Source: Noviherbaspirillum aerium | Lineage (GTDB): Bacteria; Pseudomonadota; Gammaproteobacteria; Burkholderiales; Burkholderiaceae_D | Assembly: GCF_008929045.1 (NCBI RefSeq) | Contig: NZ_VFAH01000004.1 | Coordinates: 62,001-126,000, forward strand | Reading direction: 5' to 3' | DNA length: 64,000 bases | Shown here: positions 55,191 to 64,000 of the stretch, in pieces | Numbering within the stretch: the first letter of the stretch is position 1 | Layout: the number at the start of each line of letters is the position of its first letter | Notes under the pieces: model-generated | Database searches by the model: none | What the model saw: the letters and a program-made list of their open reading frames with translations, nothing else | What the model was told of the DNA's origin: nothing | Translations under genes and position numbers: made by a program

Positions 55191-55300
55191 ATCCGGCCCG
55201 AAAACATGTTGGGCCGAATCCCCTCACCCCGGCCCTCTCCCAGAGGTAGAGGGTGAGATCAGCGACCCGAAAAATGAACCATTTTTCGGGCCGAATCAAT
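55191..55300. repeat. About 110-bp intergenic repeat, plus orientation
   Basis: It matches the reverse complement of 57605-57720 closely by eye (shared: CCGGCCCGAAAA, GTTGGGCCG, CACCCCGGCCCT, AGAGGTAGA, GATCAGCGACCCGAAAAATG, GGGCCGAATCAAT). It contains CCCGAAAAATG/CATTTTTCGGG (55266-55290), an 11-bp perfect stem. It overlaps the stop codon of the reductase gene and could act as its terminator. Confidence 0.85.
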
Positions 55301-56294
55301 CAACCAGCTTGACCAGCTGCTTGCCGAAGTTCTTGCCCTTCAGCATGCCGATAAACGCTTCCGGTGCCGCCTCCAGCCCCTGCGCAACCGACTCCCGGAA
55401 CTTGAGCTTGCCGGTGGCGACCAGCGTGCTGAGTTCCTTGAGACCCTGCGGCCAGAGGTCCATGTGCTCGGAAACGATGAAACCGCGCATCGTCAGGCGC
55501 ATCGTCAGGAAGTTGCGCACATTGTTGAGCGCCATCGGTTCGCCGTCATAACCCGCGATAAGGCCGCACAACGCGATGCGTCCGAAGGGATTCATGCGGG
55601 CGATGCATTCATCGAAAATCTTGCCGCCCACATTCTCGAAAACGGCATCGATGCCGTTCGGCACGGCGCGCGCAAGGTCCTCGGCGAGGTTGCCGGCCTT
55701 GTAATCGATGCAGGCATCGAACCCCAACTCATTGACCACGTAATCGCATTTTTCCTTGCCGCCCGCGATGCCGACCGCCCGGCAGCCGCGCAGCTTCGCC
55801 AGCTGGCCGACCACGCTGCCGACCGCGCCGCTGGCGGCGGAGACAACGATGGTCTCCCCTTCCTTCGGCTGCATGATCTGCGTCAGTCCGTACCATGCGG
55901 TCATGCCGGGCATGCCGACCGAGCCGAGATAGGCGGACAGCGGCACCTGCGTCGTATCGAGCTTGCGCAGCATGATGCCATCCGAAACGCCCATCTCCGA
56001 CCAGCCCAGCATGCCCTGCACCTTGTCGCCGACTGCGTATTTCGGATTCCTGGACTCCACCACCTCGCCGACGGTACCGCCGATCATGGTTTCCCCCAAA
56101 GCCTGCGGCGCGGCATAGCTTTTCACGTCTTCCATGCGCATGCGCATGTAGGGGTCGAGCGACAGGTAATGATTGCGGATCAGCACCTCGCCATCTTTCA
56201 GGGCAGGCGCCTGCACTTCTTCGAGACGGAAATTGTCCGGCGAGACCACACCCTTCGGACGTGAAGCCAGGACCAGGCGTTTGTAAGTTGTCAT
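55296..56294 (-). CDS. NADP-dependent MDR reductase, CurA/PTGR-like
   Basis: 332 residues, zinc-independent medium-chain reductase. The N-terminal LVLASRPKGVVSPDNFRLEE, LSLDPYMRMRMEDVKSYAAP, GMPGMTAWYGL and nucleotide-loop VSAASGAVGSVVGQLAKLRG are typical of the YncB/CurA/leukotriene B4 dehydrogenase group, which reduces conjugated enones with NADPH. ATG 56294 has AAGGA upstream; the frame is open to 56381 inside the previous intergenic region. Confidence 0.93.
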   Translation of the reverse strand: MTTYKRLVLASRPKGVVSPDNFRLEEVQAPALKDGEVLIRNHYLSLDPYMRMRMEDVKSYAAPQALGETMIGGTVGEVVESRNPKYAVGDKVQGMLGWSEMGVSDGIMLRKLDTTQVPLSAYLGSVGMPGMTAWYGLTQIMQPKEGETIVVSAASGAVGSVVGQLAKLRGCRAVGIAGGKEKCDYVVNELGFDACIDYKAGNLAEDLARAVPNGIDAVFENVGGKIFDECIARMNPFGRIALCGLIAGYDGEPMALNNVRNFLTMRLTMRGFIVSEHMDLWPQGLKELSTLVATGKLKFRESVAQGLEAAPEAFIGMLKGKNFGKQLVKLVD

Positions 56295-56352
56295 GGTTTT
56301 CCTTGCATTCCTTGAAATCGCTGAATTGCCGGCCGCCTTGCAGCCGGCGGTG

Positions 56353-56799
56353 TTATTCGTGACTGATCTTGCCGGCCACATCGAGGCGCTTGAGGTACTT
56401 GAACGTCCCCGAAGCCTTGGCCACCAGATTGTCGCCGTTCCATAGCTCGCCTTCGCAGAAGCATATGCTCGTCGAGCGATGGGTCGCGATACCTTTGGCG
56501 ATGATGCGGGTGCCGGGCTTGCCGCCGGGCTGGAAGAAACTGGTCTTCATTTCGACAGTCACGCCGCCGCGCGCGTTCGGATCGAGCGAGCGGCCAGCCA
56601 TCGACATCACCACGTCGAGCAGCGTCATCACGACGCCGCCGTGGGTCACCTGCCAGCTGTTCATGTGACGTTCCTGCAGTTCAAGCGCGACCTGCGCCTC
56701 GCCGTTTCCCATGCCGAGGAATTCCACTCCCATGTCGTTCAGGAAGGGAATCTCGGCCGGAAAAGGCCGAGGCTTTGCTTCGGTATTGAGTCGGCTCAT
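56353..56799 (-). CDS. PaaI-type hotdog thioesterase
   Basis: 148 residues. ERHMNSWQVTHGGVVMTLLD is the PaaI/DUF4442 active-site segment with the conserved HGG. FFQPGGKPGTRIIAKG and TSICFCEGELW complete the fold. It hydrolyses CoA thioesters. Its start overlaps the SDR stop by one base (TGATG), so the two are translationally coupled. Confidence 0.9.
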   Translation of the reverse strand: MSRLNTEAKPRPFPAEIPFLNDMGVEFLGMGNGEAQVALELQERHMNSWQVTHGGVVMTLLDVVMSMAGRSLDPNARGGVTVEMKTSFFQPGGKPGTRIIAKGIATHRSTSICFCEGELWNGDNLVAKASGTFKYLKRLDVAGKISHE

Positions 56800-57584
56800 C
56801 AGTGAACCGCCGATACGCCGCCGTCGACCGCCAGGATCTGGCCGGTGATGTGCTTGCCCGCGTCGGAAGCAAACAGCAGCGCGGCGCCTTTCAAGTCCTC
56901 GTCATCGCCGATGCGCTGCAGCGGAGCGCGCCGGGTCAGGTTGTCCACGCCCAGGTTTTCCAGCAGGCCCTTGGTCATCTTGGAGGGGAAGAAACCCGGC
57001 GCCAACGCATTGACGGTGATGCCGTGCTTGCCCCATTCGCCGGCAAGCGTGCGGGTAAAGTTGACGACCGCCCCCTTGGAGGTGTTGTAGGAAATGGTCT
57101 GCATCGATTCCGGGCCGTTGCCCGACAGGCCGGCGATCGAAGCCACGTTGATGATGCGGCCGTACTTGCGCGGGATCATGGACTGCTTGCCGACCGCCTG
57201 CGACAGCAGGAAGATGCTGCGGATGTTCAGGTTCATGACCTTGTCCCAGGCCTCGACCGGATGATCTTCCGCCGGCGCTCCCCAGGTGGCGCCGGCATTG
57301 TTGACCAGAATGTCGATATGGCCGAGGCGCTTGAGGGCCTCCGCAACCAGCGGCGCGACATTGGCTTCCTGCGACAGGTCGGCGGCAATCGCGCTGGCTT
57401 CGATGCCGCGCTGCTTCAGGTGGGCGACGGCTTCGTCAAGATCGGATTGCTTGCGCGAAGACAGCACGATCTTCGCGCCCTGCTCGCCCAGCGCTTCGGC
57501 GATCTGCAGTCCCAGTCCACGCGAGCCGCCGGTGACGAGAGCGGTCTTGCCATTGAGATCGAAGAGTTGTTGAATGGTACGCAT
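56799..57584 (-). CDS. SDR oxidoreductase, FabG-like
   Basis: 261 residues. Cofactor loop LVTGGSRGLGLQIAEALGEQ, NNAGATWGAP, catalytic Ser in NVASIAGLSG, YNTSKGAVVNFTRTLAGEWG and the C-terminal DGGVSAVH. It resembles 3-oxoacyl-ACP/3-hydroxyacyl-CoA SDRs. Start 57584 is chosen because AAGGAGA lies just upstream. Substrate cannot be decided; neighbours suggest acyl-CoA metabolism. Confidence 0.92.
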   Translation of the reverse strand: MRTIQQLFDLNGKTALVTGGSRGLGLQIAEALGEQGAKIVLSSRKQSDLDEAVAHLKQRGIEASAIAADLSQEANVAPLVAEALKRLGHIDILVNNAGATWGAPAEDHPVEAWDKVMNLNIRSIFLLSQAVGKQSMIPRKYGRIINVASIAGLSGNGPESMQTISYNTSKGAVVNFTRTLAGEWGKHGITVNALAPGFFPSKMTKGLLENLGVDNLTRRAPLQRIGDDEDLKGAALLFASDAGKHITGQILAVDGGVSAVH

Positions 57585-57604
57585 AGGGGTCTCCTTCATC
57601 GGTT

Positions 57605-57720
57605 CTATTGATTCGGCCCGGAAATGGATTCATTTTTCGGGTCGCTGATCTTTGCTTCTACCTCTAAGACAGGGCCGGGGTGCAGGAATCCGGCCCAACC
57701 TATTTTCGGGCCGGATTCAA
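57605..57720. repeat. About 110-bp intergenic repeat, inverted copy
   Basis: Reverse-complement partner of 55191-55300. Here the terminal stem (CCCGGAAATG ... CATTTTTCGGG) is imperfect. It lies between the acyl-CoA dehydrogenase and SDR genes, so the two copies flank the three genes between 55.3 and 57.6 kb. Confidence 0.85.
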
Positions 57721-57752
57721 AGTTCTTCATTATCCCGCACTTGCAGCCGCCG

Positions 57753-59567
57753 TCAGAACCAGGCGTCCTGCATGTCGAGCGTGGTGGTGTCGATGCTTTC
57801 CAGCAGGTCAAGCTGCGGCTGGACCTTGGGCAATTCCCATTTGAAGAAATAGGCGCAGGCCTGAAGTTTGCCACGGTAGAAGTCCGCGTCATGGCCGGAC
57901 TTTCCGGTAGCGACCATCGCCTGCTGCAGCCACATCCATGCCACGACCGCATGCCCGAAAGCCTCCAGGTAGACGGAGGCATTGGCGAGGGTCTTGTTCA
58001 TGTCGCCGGCGGCATACAGGGCTTGGGTCACCTTGGCGATCCGCTGCAGCACGGCGGCGAGCGCGCTGGCATAGCCGGCAAGCTCCGGCACTTCCAATGC
58101 CTTTGCGATGGTCTTCTGCACCTCGTCGCCGAACGCCTTGAAGGCGGCGCCGTTCTGCATCGATACCTTGCGGCCGAGCAGGTCCAAGCCCTGGATGCCG
58201 TGCGTGCCTTCGTGGATGGGATTGAGCCGGTTGTCGCGATAGAACTGCTCGACGTTGTACTCGCGGGTATAACCGTAGCCGCCATGTACCTGGATGGCCA
58301 GGTTGTTGGCTTCGAGGCACCACTGCGACGGCCAGGACTTGGCGATCGGGGTCAGGATGTCGAGCAGCAGGTTTGCATGGCGCTTCGCGTCATCCGACTC
58401 CGCCGTCTTTTCCTCGTCCACCAGGCGGGCGCAATAGAGGTTGAGCGCAAGGCCGCCTTCGACATAGGCCTTCTGCGCCAGCAGCATGCGCTTGACATCG
58501 GTGTGCTGCACGATGGGAATCTGCGGCTGGGCCGGATCCTTGGCCATCGGGTGGCGCCCCTGCGGCCGCTCGCGCGCATATTCGAGCGCATGCAGATAGC
58601 CGGTGTAGCCGAGAACCACTGCGCCGAGACCGACGCCGATACGGGCTTCGTTCATCATGTGGAACATGTTGGCCAAGCCTTTGTGCTTTTCGCCAACCAG
58701 GTAACCGATCGCCCCCGCCTTGCCGCCCGGCTTGAACTTGCCTTCGCCGAAGTTGAGCAGGCAGTTGGTCGTGCCCCGGTATCCCATCTTGTGATTGAGT
58801 CCCGCCAGTACCACGTCATTGCGTTCGCCGATGGAGCCGTCGGGATTGACCAGCTTCTTCGGCACGATGAAGAGCGAAATGCCCTTCACGCCCGGAATCA
58901 GCTTGCCGTTTTCATCCGGCACCTTGGCCAGCACGAGATGAACGATGTTTTCCGACAGCTCATGCTCGCCGGCGGAAATCCACATCTTGTTGCCTCTGAG
59001 GCGGTAGGTGCCGTCTTCCTGCGGTTCGGCGCGGGTGACGATATCGGACAGCGATGAGCCCGCCTGCGGCTCCGACAGGCACATGGTGCCGAAGAAACGG
59101 CCTTCGAGCATGGGCTTAACGAAGGTCTCGATCTGCTCCGGCGTGCCGCACTTGAGCAGCGTGTTGGCATTGCCGATGGTGAGGAAGGGATAGGACGAGG
59201 TGCCGACATTGGCCGCTTTGAAGTATGCGAAACTCGCCTTCTCGATCAGCACCGGCAGCTGCATGCCGCCGTAGTCGTAGTCCTGGCCGGCTGCCATCAG
59301 GCCGGCATCGCAAAAGACTTTAAGCGCCGACTTCACCTCCGGAATGATGTGCACGGTTTCGCCGTCGAAGTGCGGTTCTTCCTGGTCGCTCTTCTTGTTG
59401 TGCGGCGCGAACAGGTCGGTGGCGATGCGTTCGCAGGTATCCATGGCCGCGGTGAAGGTTTCGCGGGAATGGTCCGCATAGCGGGCTCGTCTGGTGAGTG
59501 CTTCGGCGTCAAGCCATTCGTACAGCAGGAAGTCGATATCGCGTCGGGAAAGAATTTTCGATTGCAT
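57753..59567 (-). CDS. Acyl-CoA dehydrogenase, 600-residue class
   Basis: 604 residues. Acyl-CoA dehydrogenase N, middle and C domains: GTMCLSEPQAGSSLSDIVTR, the middle-domain EDGTYRLRGNKMWISAGEHE and the C-terminal EANNLAIQVHGGYGYTREY with REYNVEQFYRDNRLNPIHEG. A C-terminal extension of about 130 residues (ADMNKTLANASVYLEAFGH region) is typical of this class used for medium or long chains. FAD enzyme; electrons pass to ETF. ATG 59567 is preferred over an upstream ATG at 59609. Confidence 0.93.
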   Translation of the reverse strand: MQSKILSRRDIDFLLYEWLDAEALTRRARYADHSRETFTAAMDTCERIATDLFAPHNKKSDQEEPHFDGETVHIIPEVKSALKVFCDAGLMAAGQDYDYGGMQLPVLIEKASFAYFKAANVGTSSYPFLTIGNANTLLKCGTPEQIETFVKPMLEGRFFGTMCLSEPQAGSSLSDIVTRAEPQEDGTYRLRGNKMWISAGEHELSENIVHLVLAKVPDENGKLIPGVKGISLFIVPKKLVNPDGSIGERNDVVLAGLNHKMGYRGTTNCLLNFGEGKFKPGGKAGAIGYLVGEKHKGLANMFHMMNEARIGVGLGAVVLGYTGYLHALEYARERPQGRHPMAKDPAQPQIPIVQHTDVKRMLLAQKAYVEGGLALNLYCARLVDEEKTAESDDAKRHANLLLDILTPIAKSWPSQWCLEANNLAIQVHGGYGYTREYNVEQFYRDNRLNPIHEGTHGIQGLDLLGRKVSMQNGAAFKAFGDEVQKTIAKALEVPELAGYASALAAVLQRIAKVTQALYAAGDMNKTLANASVYLEAFGHAVVAWMWLQQAMVATGKSGHDADFYRGKLQACAYFFKWELPKVQPQLDLLESIDTTTLDMQDAWF

Positions 59568-59669
59568 GATATGCCCCGCGCGTCGCCGTCGAAACGGCGA
59601 CGCGTTCAATAAGCCATTGTCAGGAATTCAGAAGTCAGTAAAGCGGACATTGCCATGCCCAGAAACGCA

Positions 59670-59691
59670 TGTGGGCGCCGCGGCGCCCACA
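59670..59691. other. 22-bp perfect palindrome followed by T6
   Basis: TGTGGGCGCC-GC-GGCGCCCACA with no mismatch, then TTTTTT at 59692-59697, between thiolase and acyl-CoA dehydrogenase (both minus). The T-tract is on the plus strand, so as a terminator it would face antisense transcription. On the coding strand it is a hairpin without T-tract. Confidence 0.7.
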
Positions 59692-59700
59692 TTTTTTCGC

Positions 59701-60879
59701 TTAGACCACTTCGAACAGGCCGGCAGCACCCTGGCCGCCGCCAATGCACATGGTGACCACGACGTACTTGGCGCCGCGGCGCTTGCCTTCGATCAGCGCA
59801 TGGCCAGTGAGGCGCGCGCCCGATACGCCGTAGGGATGGCCGACGGCGATCGCACCGCCGTTGACGTTCAGCCGGTCGGCCGGAATGCCGAGCTTGTCGC
59901 GGCAGTAAAGCACCTGCACCGCGAACGCTTCGTTCAGTTCCCACAGGCCGATGTCCTCAACCTTCAAGCCGGCCTTTTTCAGCAGCTTGGGAATCGCAAA
60001 TACCGGGCCGATGCCCATTTCATCCGGCTCGCAGCCGGCGATGGCGAAACCGCGGTAGATGCCGAGCGGCTGCAGGCCTTTCTGTTCGGCGAGCTTGCTG
60101 TTCATGACGATCGCAACCGATGCGCCGTCGGAGAACTGGCTGGCATTGCCCGCCGAGATCACGCCGCCGGGAATGGCGGTGCGGATCTTGGAGACGCCTT
60201 CCATCGTGGTGTCGGCACGGATACCTTCATCCGAGGAAATCGTGACTTCGCGGGTCAGCAGCATGCCGCTTTCCTTGTCGGCCACGCCCATGATGGTGGT
60301 CATCGGCACGATCTCGTCATTGAACTTGCCGGCGGCCTGGGCGGCGGCGGCGCGCTGCTGGCTCTGCACGCCGTACTCGTCCTGGCGTTCCTTGCTGATG
60401 TTGTAGCGCTTGGCGACCGTCTCTGCGGTCTGCAGCATCGGCCAGTAGATTTCCGGCTTGTTCTGCTTGAGCCAGACTTCGGCCAGCATGTGGGAGTTGG
60501 CTTCGTTCTGGACGCAGGAAATCGACTCGACGCCGCCCGCCGCATAGATGTCGCCCTCGCCCGCGATGATGCGCTGCGCGGCCGTGGCGATGGTCTGCAG
60601 ACCCGAGGAGCAGAAGCGGTTGATGGTCATGCCGGCGGTCGTCACCGGGCAGCCGGCGCGCAGGGCGATCTGGCGCGCGATGTTGCTGCCGGTCGCGCCT
60701 TCGGGCGTCGCGCAGCCCATGATTACGTCTTCGACTTCTCCTGCCTCGATCTTCGCGCGCTCGATGGCGGCCTTGAGCACATGTCCGCCCATGGTAGCGC
60801 CGTGGGTCATATTGAAGGCACCTTTCCAGGATTTGGCCAAACCGGTGCGGGCTGTGGATACGATGACGGCGTCAGTCAT
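59701..60879 (-). CDS. Acetyl-CoA acyltransferase (thiolase)
   Basis: 392 residues. Nucleophile Cys in [14 protein letters not shown] (about residue 90), His in [17 protein letters not shown] and the second Cys in [13 protein letters not shown]. It is a thiolase of the degradative/biosynthetic family cleaving 3-oxoacyl-CoA or condensing acetyl-CoA. It is upstream of the acyl-CoA dehydrogenase on the same strand, fitting fatty-acid oxidation. A palindrome (ACGATCGT, 60993-61000) about 115 bp before its start may be a regulator site. Confidence 0.95.
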   Translation of the reverse strand: MTDAVIVSTARTGLAKSWKGAFNMTHGATMGGHVLKAAIERAKIEAGEVEDVIMGCATPEGATGSNIARQIALRAGCPVTTAGMTINRFCSSGLQTIATAAQRIIAGEGDIYAAGGVESISCVQNEANSHMLAEVWLKQNKPEIYWPMLQTAETVAKRYNISKERQDEYGVQSQQRAAAAQAAGKFNDEIVPMTTIMGVADKESGMLLTREVTISSDEGIRADTTMEGVSKIRTAIPGGVISAGNASQFSDGASVAIVMNSKLAEQKGLQPLGIYRGFAIAGCEPDEMGIGPVFAIPKLLKKAGLKVEDIGLWELNEAFAVQVLYCRDKLGIPADRLNVNGGAIAVGHPYGVSGARLTGHALIEGKRRGAKYVVVTMCIGGGQGAAGLFEVV

Positions 60880-60992
60880 TTGAGGCTCCTTGAGTTGAAT
60901 TGTGGATGTTCGAATCAGTGCTCGAGCTTAGGTTGTATTGAGGTGTCTCTGGCGATGAAAATTGCTGAATTCGAGAATATCATAGTTTTAGC

Positions 60993-61143
60993 ACGATCGT
61001 TCGTAAAAGTTTAGGGTTTCACAAGCCGCACCCGACCGCCTTGCGGACCTGGTTCAAACCCACCAAACATTTATCTTGCGAAATCTCCATATGTAAGTTT
61101 CTGTAAGTTTGAAGCAAGCGTCGCGTAAGGTTAGGGTCGCACA
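60993..61143. promoter_or_regulatory. Divergent control region of thiolase and MFS genes
   Basis: ACGATCGT (60993-61000) is a palindrome of the type bound by TetR-family regulators of fatty-acid genes. A direct repeat follows: CGTAAAAGTTTAGGGTTTCA (61002-61021) and CGTAAGGTTAGGGTCGCACA (61124-61143). A further pair GTAAGTTT-CT-GTAAGTTT lies at 61093-61110. No experimental link is known to me. Confidence 0.45.
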
Positions 61144-61217
61144 CTCCACTCGTGCAATATGGGCAAGAAGGATTGCTTGCACATGTATATTAATTATTTG
61201 AGTTTGAGGAGATAAGC

Positions 61218-62882
61218 ATGGCGACAGTACAGACTACGACTGCACGCGGCATGACGGCGGAGGAGCGAAAAGTCATTTTCGCATCTTCCCTCGGGACGGT
61301 ATTCGAGTGGTATGACTTTTATTTGTATGGTTCACTGGCAGCGATCATCGCGAAGCAGTTCTTTGCCGGCACCGACCCGAATACAGCGTTCATTTTCGCG
61401 TTGCTGGCATTTGCCGCGGGCTTCATTGTTCGCCCGTTCGGCGCATTGGTCTTCGGTCGCCTCGGCGACATGATTGGCCGCAAATACACCTTCCTGGTGA
61501 CGATCCTGCTCATGGGCGTCTCGACGTTCATCGTAGGCTTGCTGCCCAACTATGCATCGATCGGCATCGCCGCTCCGATCATCCTGATCACTCTGCGCAT
61601 CCTGCAGGGCCTGGCGCTCGGCGGCGAATATGGCGGCGCGGCAACCTATGTCGCCGAACATGCTCCGCACGGACGTCGCGGCGCTTACACCGCCTGGATT
61701 CAGACCACCGCAACGCTCGGCCTGTTCCTGTCGCTGATGGTGATCCTGGGTACACGTACCGCCGTCGGCGAAGCAGAGTTCGCCGACTGGGGCTGGCGCG
61801 TTCCCTTCCTGGTCTCCGTGTTCCTGCTGGCAATCTCTGTCTGGATCCGTCTGTCGATGAATGAGTCGCCGGCATTCGCCAAGATGAAAGCCGAAGGCAA
61901 GACTTCCAAGGCACCGCTGTCCGAATCCTTCGGCCAGTGGAAGAACCTGAAGATCGTCATCCTGGCGCTGATCGGTCTGACCGCCGGCCAGGCAGTCGTC
62001 TGGTACACCGGCCAGTTCTATGCCCTGTTCTTCCTGACGCAAACGCTGAAGGTTGACGGCGCCACGGCCAACCTGCTGATTGCGGCTTCGCTGGTCATCG
62101 GTACACCGTTCTTCATCATCTTCGGTACGCTGTCCGACAAGATCGGCCGCAAGCCCATCATCCTCGGTGGCTGCCTGATCGCCGCGGTGACCTACTTCCC
62201 GATCTTCAACGCGCTGACCCACTACGCCAACCCGGCGCTGGAAAATGCGATCAAGAACGCACCGGTGGTCGTGACTGCCGATCCGAATGACTGCCAATTC
62301 CAGTTCAACCCGACCGGCACGAAGAAATTCACCTCTTCCTGCGATATCGTGAAGGCAAAACTGGCAGCTGCTTCGGTGAACTACACCAACGAAGCTGCTC
62401 CGGCAGGCACACCGGCAACGGTCAAGATCGGCGACAAGGTCATCCAGTCCTACAATGCGAACGGCCTCTCCAAGGACGACGCCGCAGCCAAGGACAAGGC
62501 CTTCTCGAAAGATCTGGGTGACGCCATCAAGGCTGCAGGCTATCCGACCAAGGCCGATCCGGCCCAGATGAACAAGGGCATGGTTCTGTTGCTGCTGGTT
62601 ATCCTGGTGCTCTACGTCACCATGGTGTACGGCCCGATCGCGGCGATGCTGGTGGAAATGTTCCCGACCCGCATCCGCTACACCTCGATGTCCCTGCCTT
62701 ACCACATCGGCAACGGCTGGTTCGGCGGTCTGCTGCCGACCACCGCGTTTGCTCTGGTGGCCTACAAGGGCGACATCTACTACGGCCTGTGGTACCCGAT
62801 CATCATCGCCCTCATCACCTTCGTGATCGGCATGCTGTTCGTCAAGGAAACCAAGGACGACGACATCTACGCCGCGGATTGA
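61218..62882 (+). CDS. MHS-type MFS transporter with large periplasmic loop
   Basis: 554 residues and 12 helices. The MHS motifs [20 protein letters not shown] and [16 protein letters not shown] are present, with a second [14 protein letters not shown] after helix six or seven. The relatives transport organic acids or osmolytes with protons. An inserted loop of about 115 residues (about 335-450), with two Cys and a [20 protein letters not shown] region, lies between the later helices. GAGGAGATAAGC precedes the ATG. Substrate unknown. Confidence 0.92.
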   Translation: MATVQTTTARGMTAEERKVIFASSLGTVFEWYDFYLYGSLAAIIAKQFFAGTDPNTAFIFALLAFAAGFIVRPFGALVFGRLGDMIGRKYTFLVTILLMGVSTFIVGLLPNYASIGIAAPIILITLRILQGLALGGEYGGAATYVAEHAPHGRRGAYTAWIQTTATLGLFLSLMVILGTRTAVGEAEFADWGWRVPFLVSVFLLAISVWIRLSMNESPAFAKMKAEGKTSKAPLSESFGQWKNLKIVILALIGLTAGQAVVWYTGQFYALFFLTQTLKVDGATANLLIAASLVIGTPFFIIFGTLSDKIGRKPIILGGCLIAAVTYFPIFNALTHYANPALENAIKNAPVVVTADPNDCQFQFNPTGTKKFTSSCDIVKAKLAAASVNYTNEAAPAGTPATVKIGDKVIQSYNANGLSKDDAAAKDKAFSKDLGDAIKAAGYPTKADPAQMNKGMVLLLLVILVLYVTMVYGPIAAMLVEMFPTRIRYTSMSLPYHIGNGWFGGLLPTTAFALVAYKGDIYYGLWYPIIIALITFVIGMLFVKETKDDDIYAAD

Positions 62883-62931
62883 TTTCCGCCTTTCCCGGCA
62901 TGCGCTGCATGCCGGGACGCATCAAGCACAG

Positions 62932-62960
62932 CCGCCTGCCCGTCAGGCGGTTTTCTTTTA
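62932..62960 (+). terminator. Rho-independent terminator of the MFS gene
   Basis: CCGCCTG (62932-62938) pairs with CAGGCGG (62944-62950), followed by TTTTCTTTTA. Just before it, CCCGGCATGC (62894-62903)/GCATGCCGGG (62907-62916) forms a second strong hairpin. Confidence 0.9.
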
Positions 62961-63072
62961 TGCCGGACCGATCATGTGGGCCGACCGCATGCTTCCGCTG
63001 CCAAGCTTCCGCAAGTTTGGTATCGTCGCGGTTTGGCTGTTGCAGGCTTCCGGAAACCTCGTGAAAGCCGGG

Positions 63073-63092
63073 TCCGCCGCGGCGGATTTTTT
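63073..63092 (+). terminator. Palindrome and T-tract before purT
   Basis: TCCGCCGCGGCGGA (63073-63086) is self-complementary and is followed by TTTTTT. It lies 29 bp before the purT start, so it may be a second terminator or a leader attenuator. The stem is only five or six pairs. Confidence 0.4.
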
Positions 63093-63120
63093 CTTCCTAA
63101 TTTTTCATCCCGACACAACC

Positions 63121-64000
63121 ATGAACCAACCCATCCGCCTCGGCACCCCGCTTTCCCCTTCCGCAGTCAAAGTGATGCTTCTCGGCTCCGGCGAACTCGG
63201 CAAGGAAGTCATCATTGCACTGCAGCGCCTGGGCGTGGAAGTCATTGCCGTCGACCGTTATCCCGACGCACCCGGCCATCAGGTAGCCCACCGCGCTCAT
63301 GTGATCGACATGACGGACGCTGCAGCGCTGACCGCCCTCATCGAACAGGAAGCCCCGCACCTGGTCGTGCCTGAAATCGAGGCCATCGCCACACCGGCGC
63401 TGATGGAACTCGAAAAAAGAGGCGGCACACGCTTCATTCCGACGGCCCGCGCCGCCTGGCTGACGATGAACCGGGAAGGAATCCGCCGGCTGGCGGCCGA
63501 AACCCTCGGATTGCCGACCTCGCCCTACCGCTTCGCCGATAGCCTGGATGAACTGAAAGCCGCCTGTGGCGCCGTCGGCTTTCCCTGCGTGGTGAAGCCG
63601 GTGATGTCGTCTTCGGGCAAGGGACAGTCGAAAGTGGACAGCGCAGAAGAAGTGGAAGAAGCCTGGCGCTACGCAGCCTCGGGCAGCCGCGTCGATGCCG
63701 GGCGGGTGATCGTGGAAGGCTTCATCGATTTCGATTACGAGATTACACAGCTGACCGTACGCGCACTCGATGCCAGGGGCGAAACGGTCACGCATTTCTG
63801 CGAACCGATCGGCCATGTGCAGGAAAAAGGCGACTACATCGAATCCTGGCAGCCGCATCCCATGCCTGCCGCAGCGATGGCAAAGGCGCGCGAGATTGCG
63901 AAGAAGGTCACGGATGATCTCGGCGGCCTGGGATTGTTCGGCGTCGAACTGTTCGTCAAGGGAGACATGGTCTGGTTCTCGGAAGTCAGCCCGCGCCCGC
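63121..64000 (+). CDS. purT: Formate-dependent phosphoribosylglycinamide formyltransferase (5' part)
   Basis: About 293 codons are present; the gene runs off the window. [20 protein letters not shown] is the N-terminal nucleotide-binding region. The ATP-grasp domain follows ([15 protein letters not shown], then [20 protein letters not shown] and [20 protein letters not shown]). PurT makes formyl-GAR from GAR, formate and ATP in purine synthesis. No strong ribosome site is seen before ATG 63121; the start is fixed by family alignment. Confidence 0.96.
   Translation, partial: MNQPIRLGTPLSPSAVKVMLLGSGELGKEVIIALQRLGVEVIAVDRYPDAPGHQVAHRAHVIDMTDAAALTALIEQEAPHLVVPEIEAIATPALMELEKRGGTRFIPTARAAWLTMNREGIRRLAAETLGLPTSPYRFADSLDELKAACGAVGFPCVVKPVMSSSGKGQSKVDSAEEVEEAWRYAASGSRVDAGRVIVEGFIDFDYEITQLTVRALDARGETVTHFCEPIGHVQEKGDYIESWQPHPMPAAAMAKAREIAKKVTDDLGGLGLFGVELFVKGDMVWFSEVSPRP

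Noticed and set aside
61040-61070. tRNA-like string GGTTCAAACCCACCA
   Set aside because: The surrounding bases do not form T, anticodon or acceptor arms, so it is not a tRNA gene.
61152-61182. Hairpin GTGCAA...TTGCAC before the MFS gene
   Set aside because: Six-base arms over a long loop are weak; no regulatory family is suggested by the sequence.
61332-62705. 457-codon minus-strand frame opposite the MFS gene
   Set aside because: Antisense shadow; the plus strand has a ribosome site, conserved MHS motifs and a terminator.

Overview
The window is GC-rich chromosomal DNA from a betaproteobacterium, most likely Burkholderiales close to Oxalobacteraceae (Herbaspirillum, Herminiimonas or Noviherbaspirillum type). 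The basis is gene content and order: a ccoNOQP-ccoGH cluster beside hemN/ccoIS, an mltG-tmk-holB-pilZ-tatD-ankyrin block, a DUF4936 gene and a complete type VI secretion core. This is inference from gene families, not from a database search. No rRNA, tRNA, CRISPR array, transposase or integrase gene is visible.

Region by region. 1-1.2 kb: the 3' end of a dehydrogenase E1 beta subunit and a small stand-alone protein resembling part of cytochrome oxidase subunit I. 1.3-15.7 kb: a microaerobic/anaerobic respiration block with an FNR-type regulator, cbb3 oxidase (ccoNOQP), its assembly genes (ccoG, ccoH, ccoI, ccoS and a DsbD_2-type membrane protein), oxygen-independent hemN and a nitronate monooxygenase-like flavoprotein. 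Three FNR boxes stand before ccoN, hemN and the flavoprotein gene, each with a TACnyT -10 box at the same distance. 16.0-20.2 kb: a type II NADH dehydrogenase, a Spy-like periplasmic protein and a divergent OmpR/EnvZ-type two-component pair.

20.5-44 kb: a type VI secretion locus in several opposing units. It holds tssM-tagF-ompA, tssA-clpV-tssG-tssF-tssE-hcp-tssC-tssB-lipoprotein and tssJ-tssK-tssL, plus a membrane-anchored M15 peptidase and an unrecognised single-span protein. VgrG, PAAR and Fha/PpkA/PppA genes are not in the window. Intergenic regions here are AT-richer, repeat a TTGCAATT motif, and carry two copies of a palindromic element, one of them a well-preserved nested palindrome of about 100 bp.

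44.1-51.7 kb: housekeeping genes (ankyrin protein, tatD, GNAT, pilZ, holB, tmk, mltG; divergently ygfZ, DUF4936, NRDE protein). 51.8-60.9 kb: a minus-strand run of acyl-CoA/lipid-type enzymes (thioesterases, alpha/beta hydrolase, two SDRs, a GST-like protein, a zinc-independent MDR reductase, acyl-CoA dehydrogenase, thiolase), with a 110-bp repeat in inverted orientation flanking three of the genes. 61.2-64 kb: an MHS-type MFS transporter with a strong terminator, then the 5' part of purT, cut by the window end.
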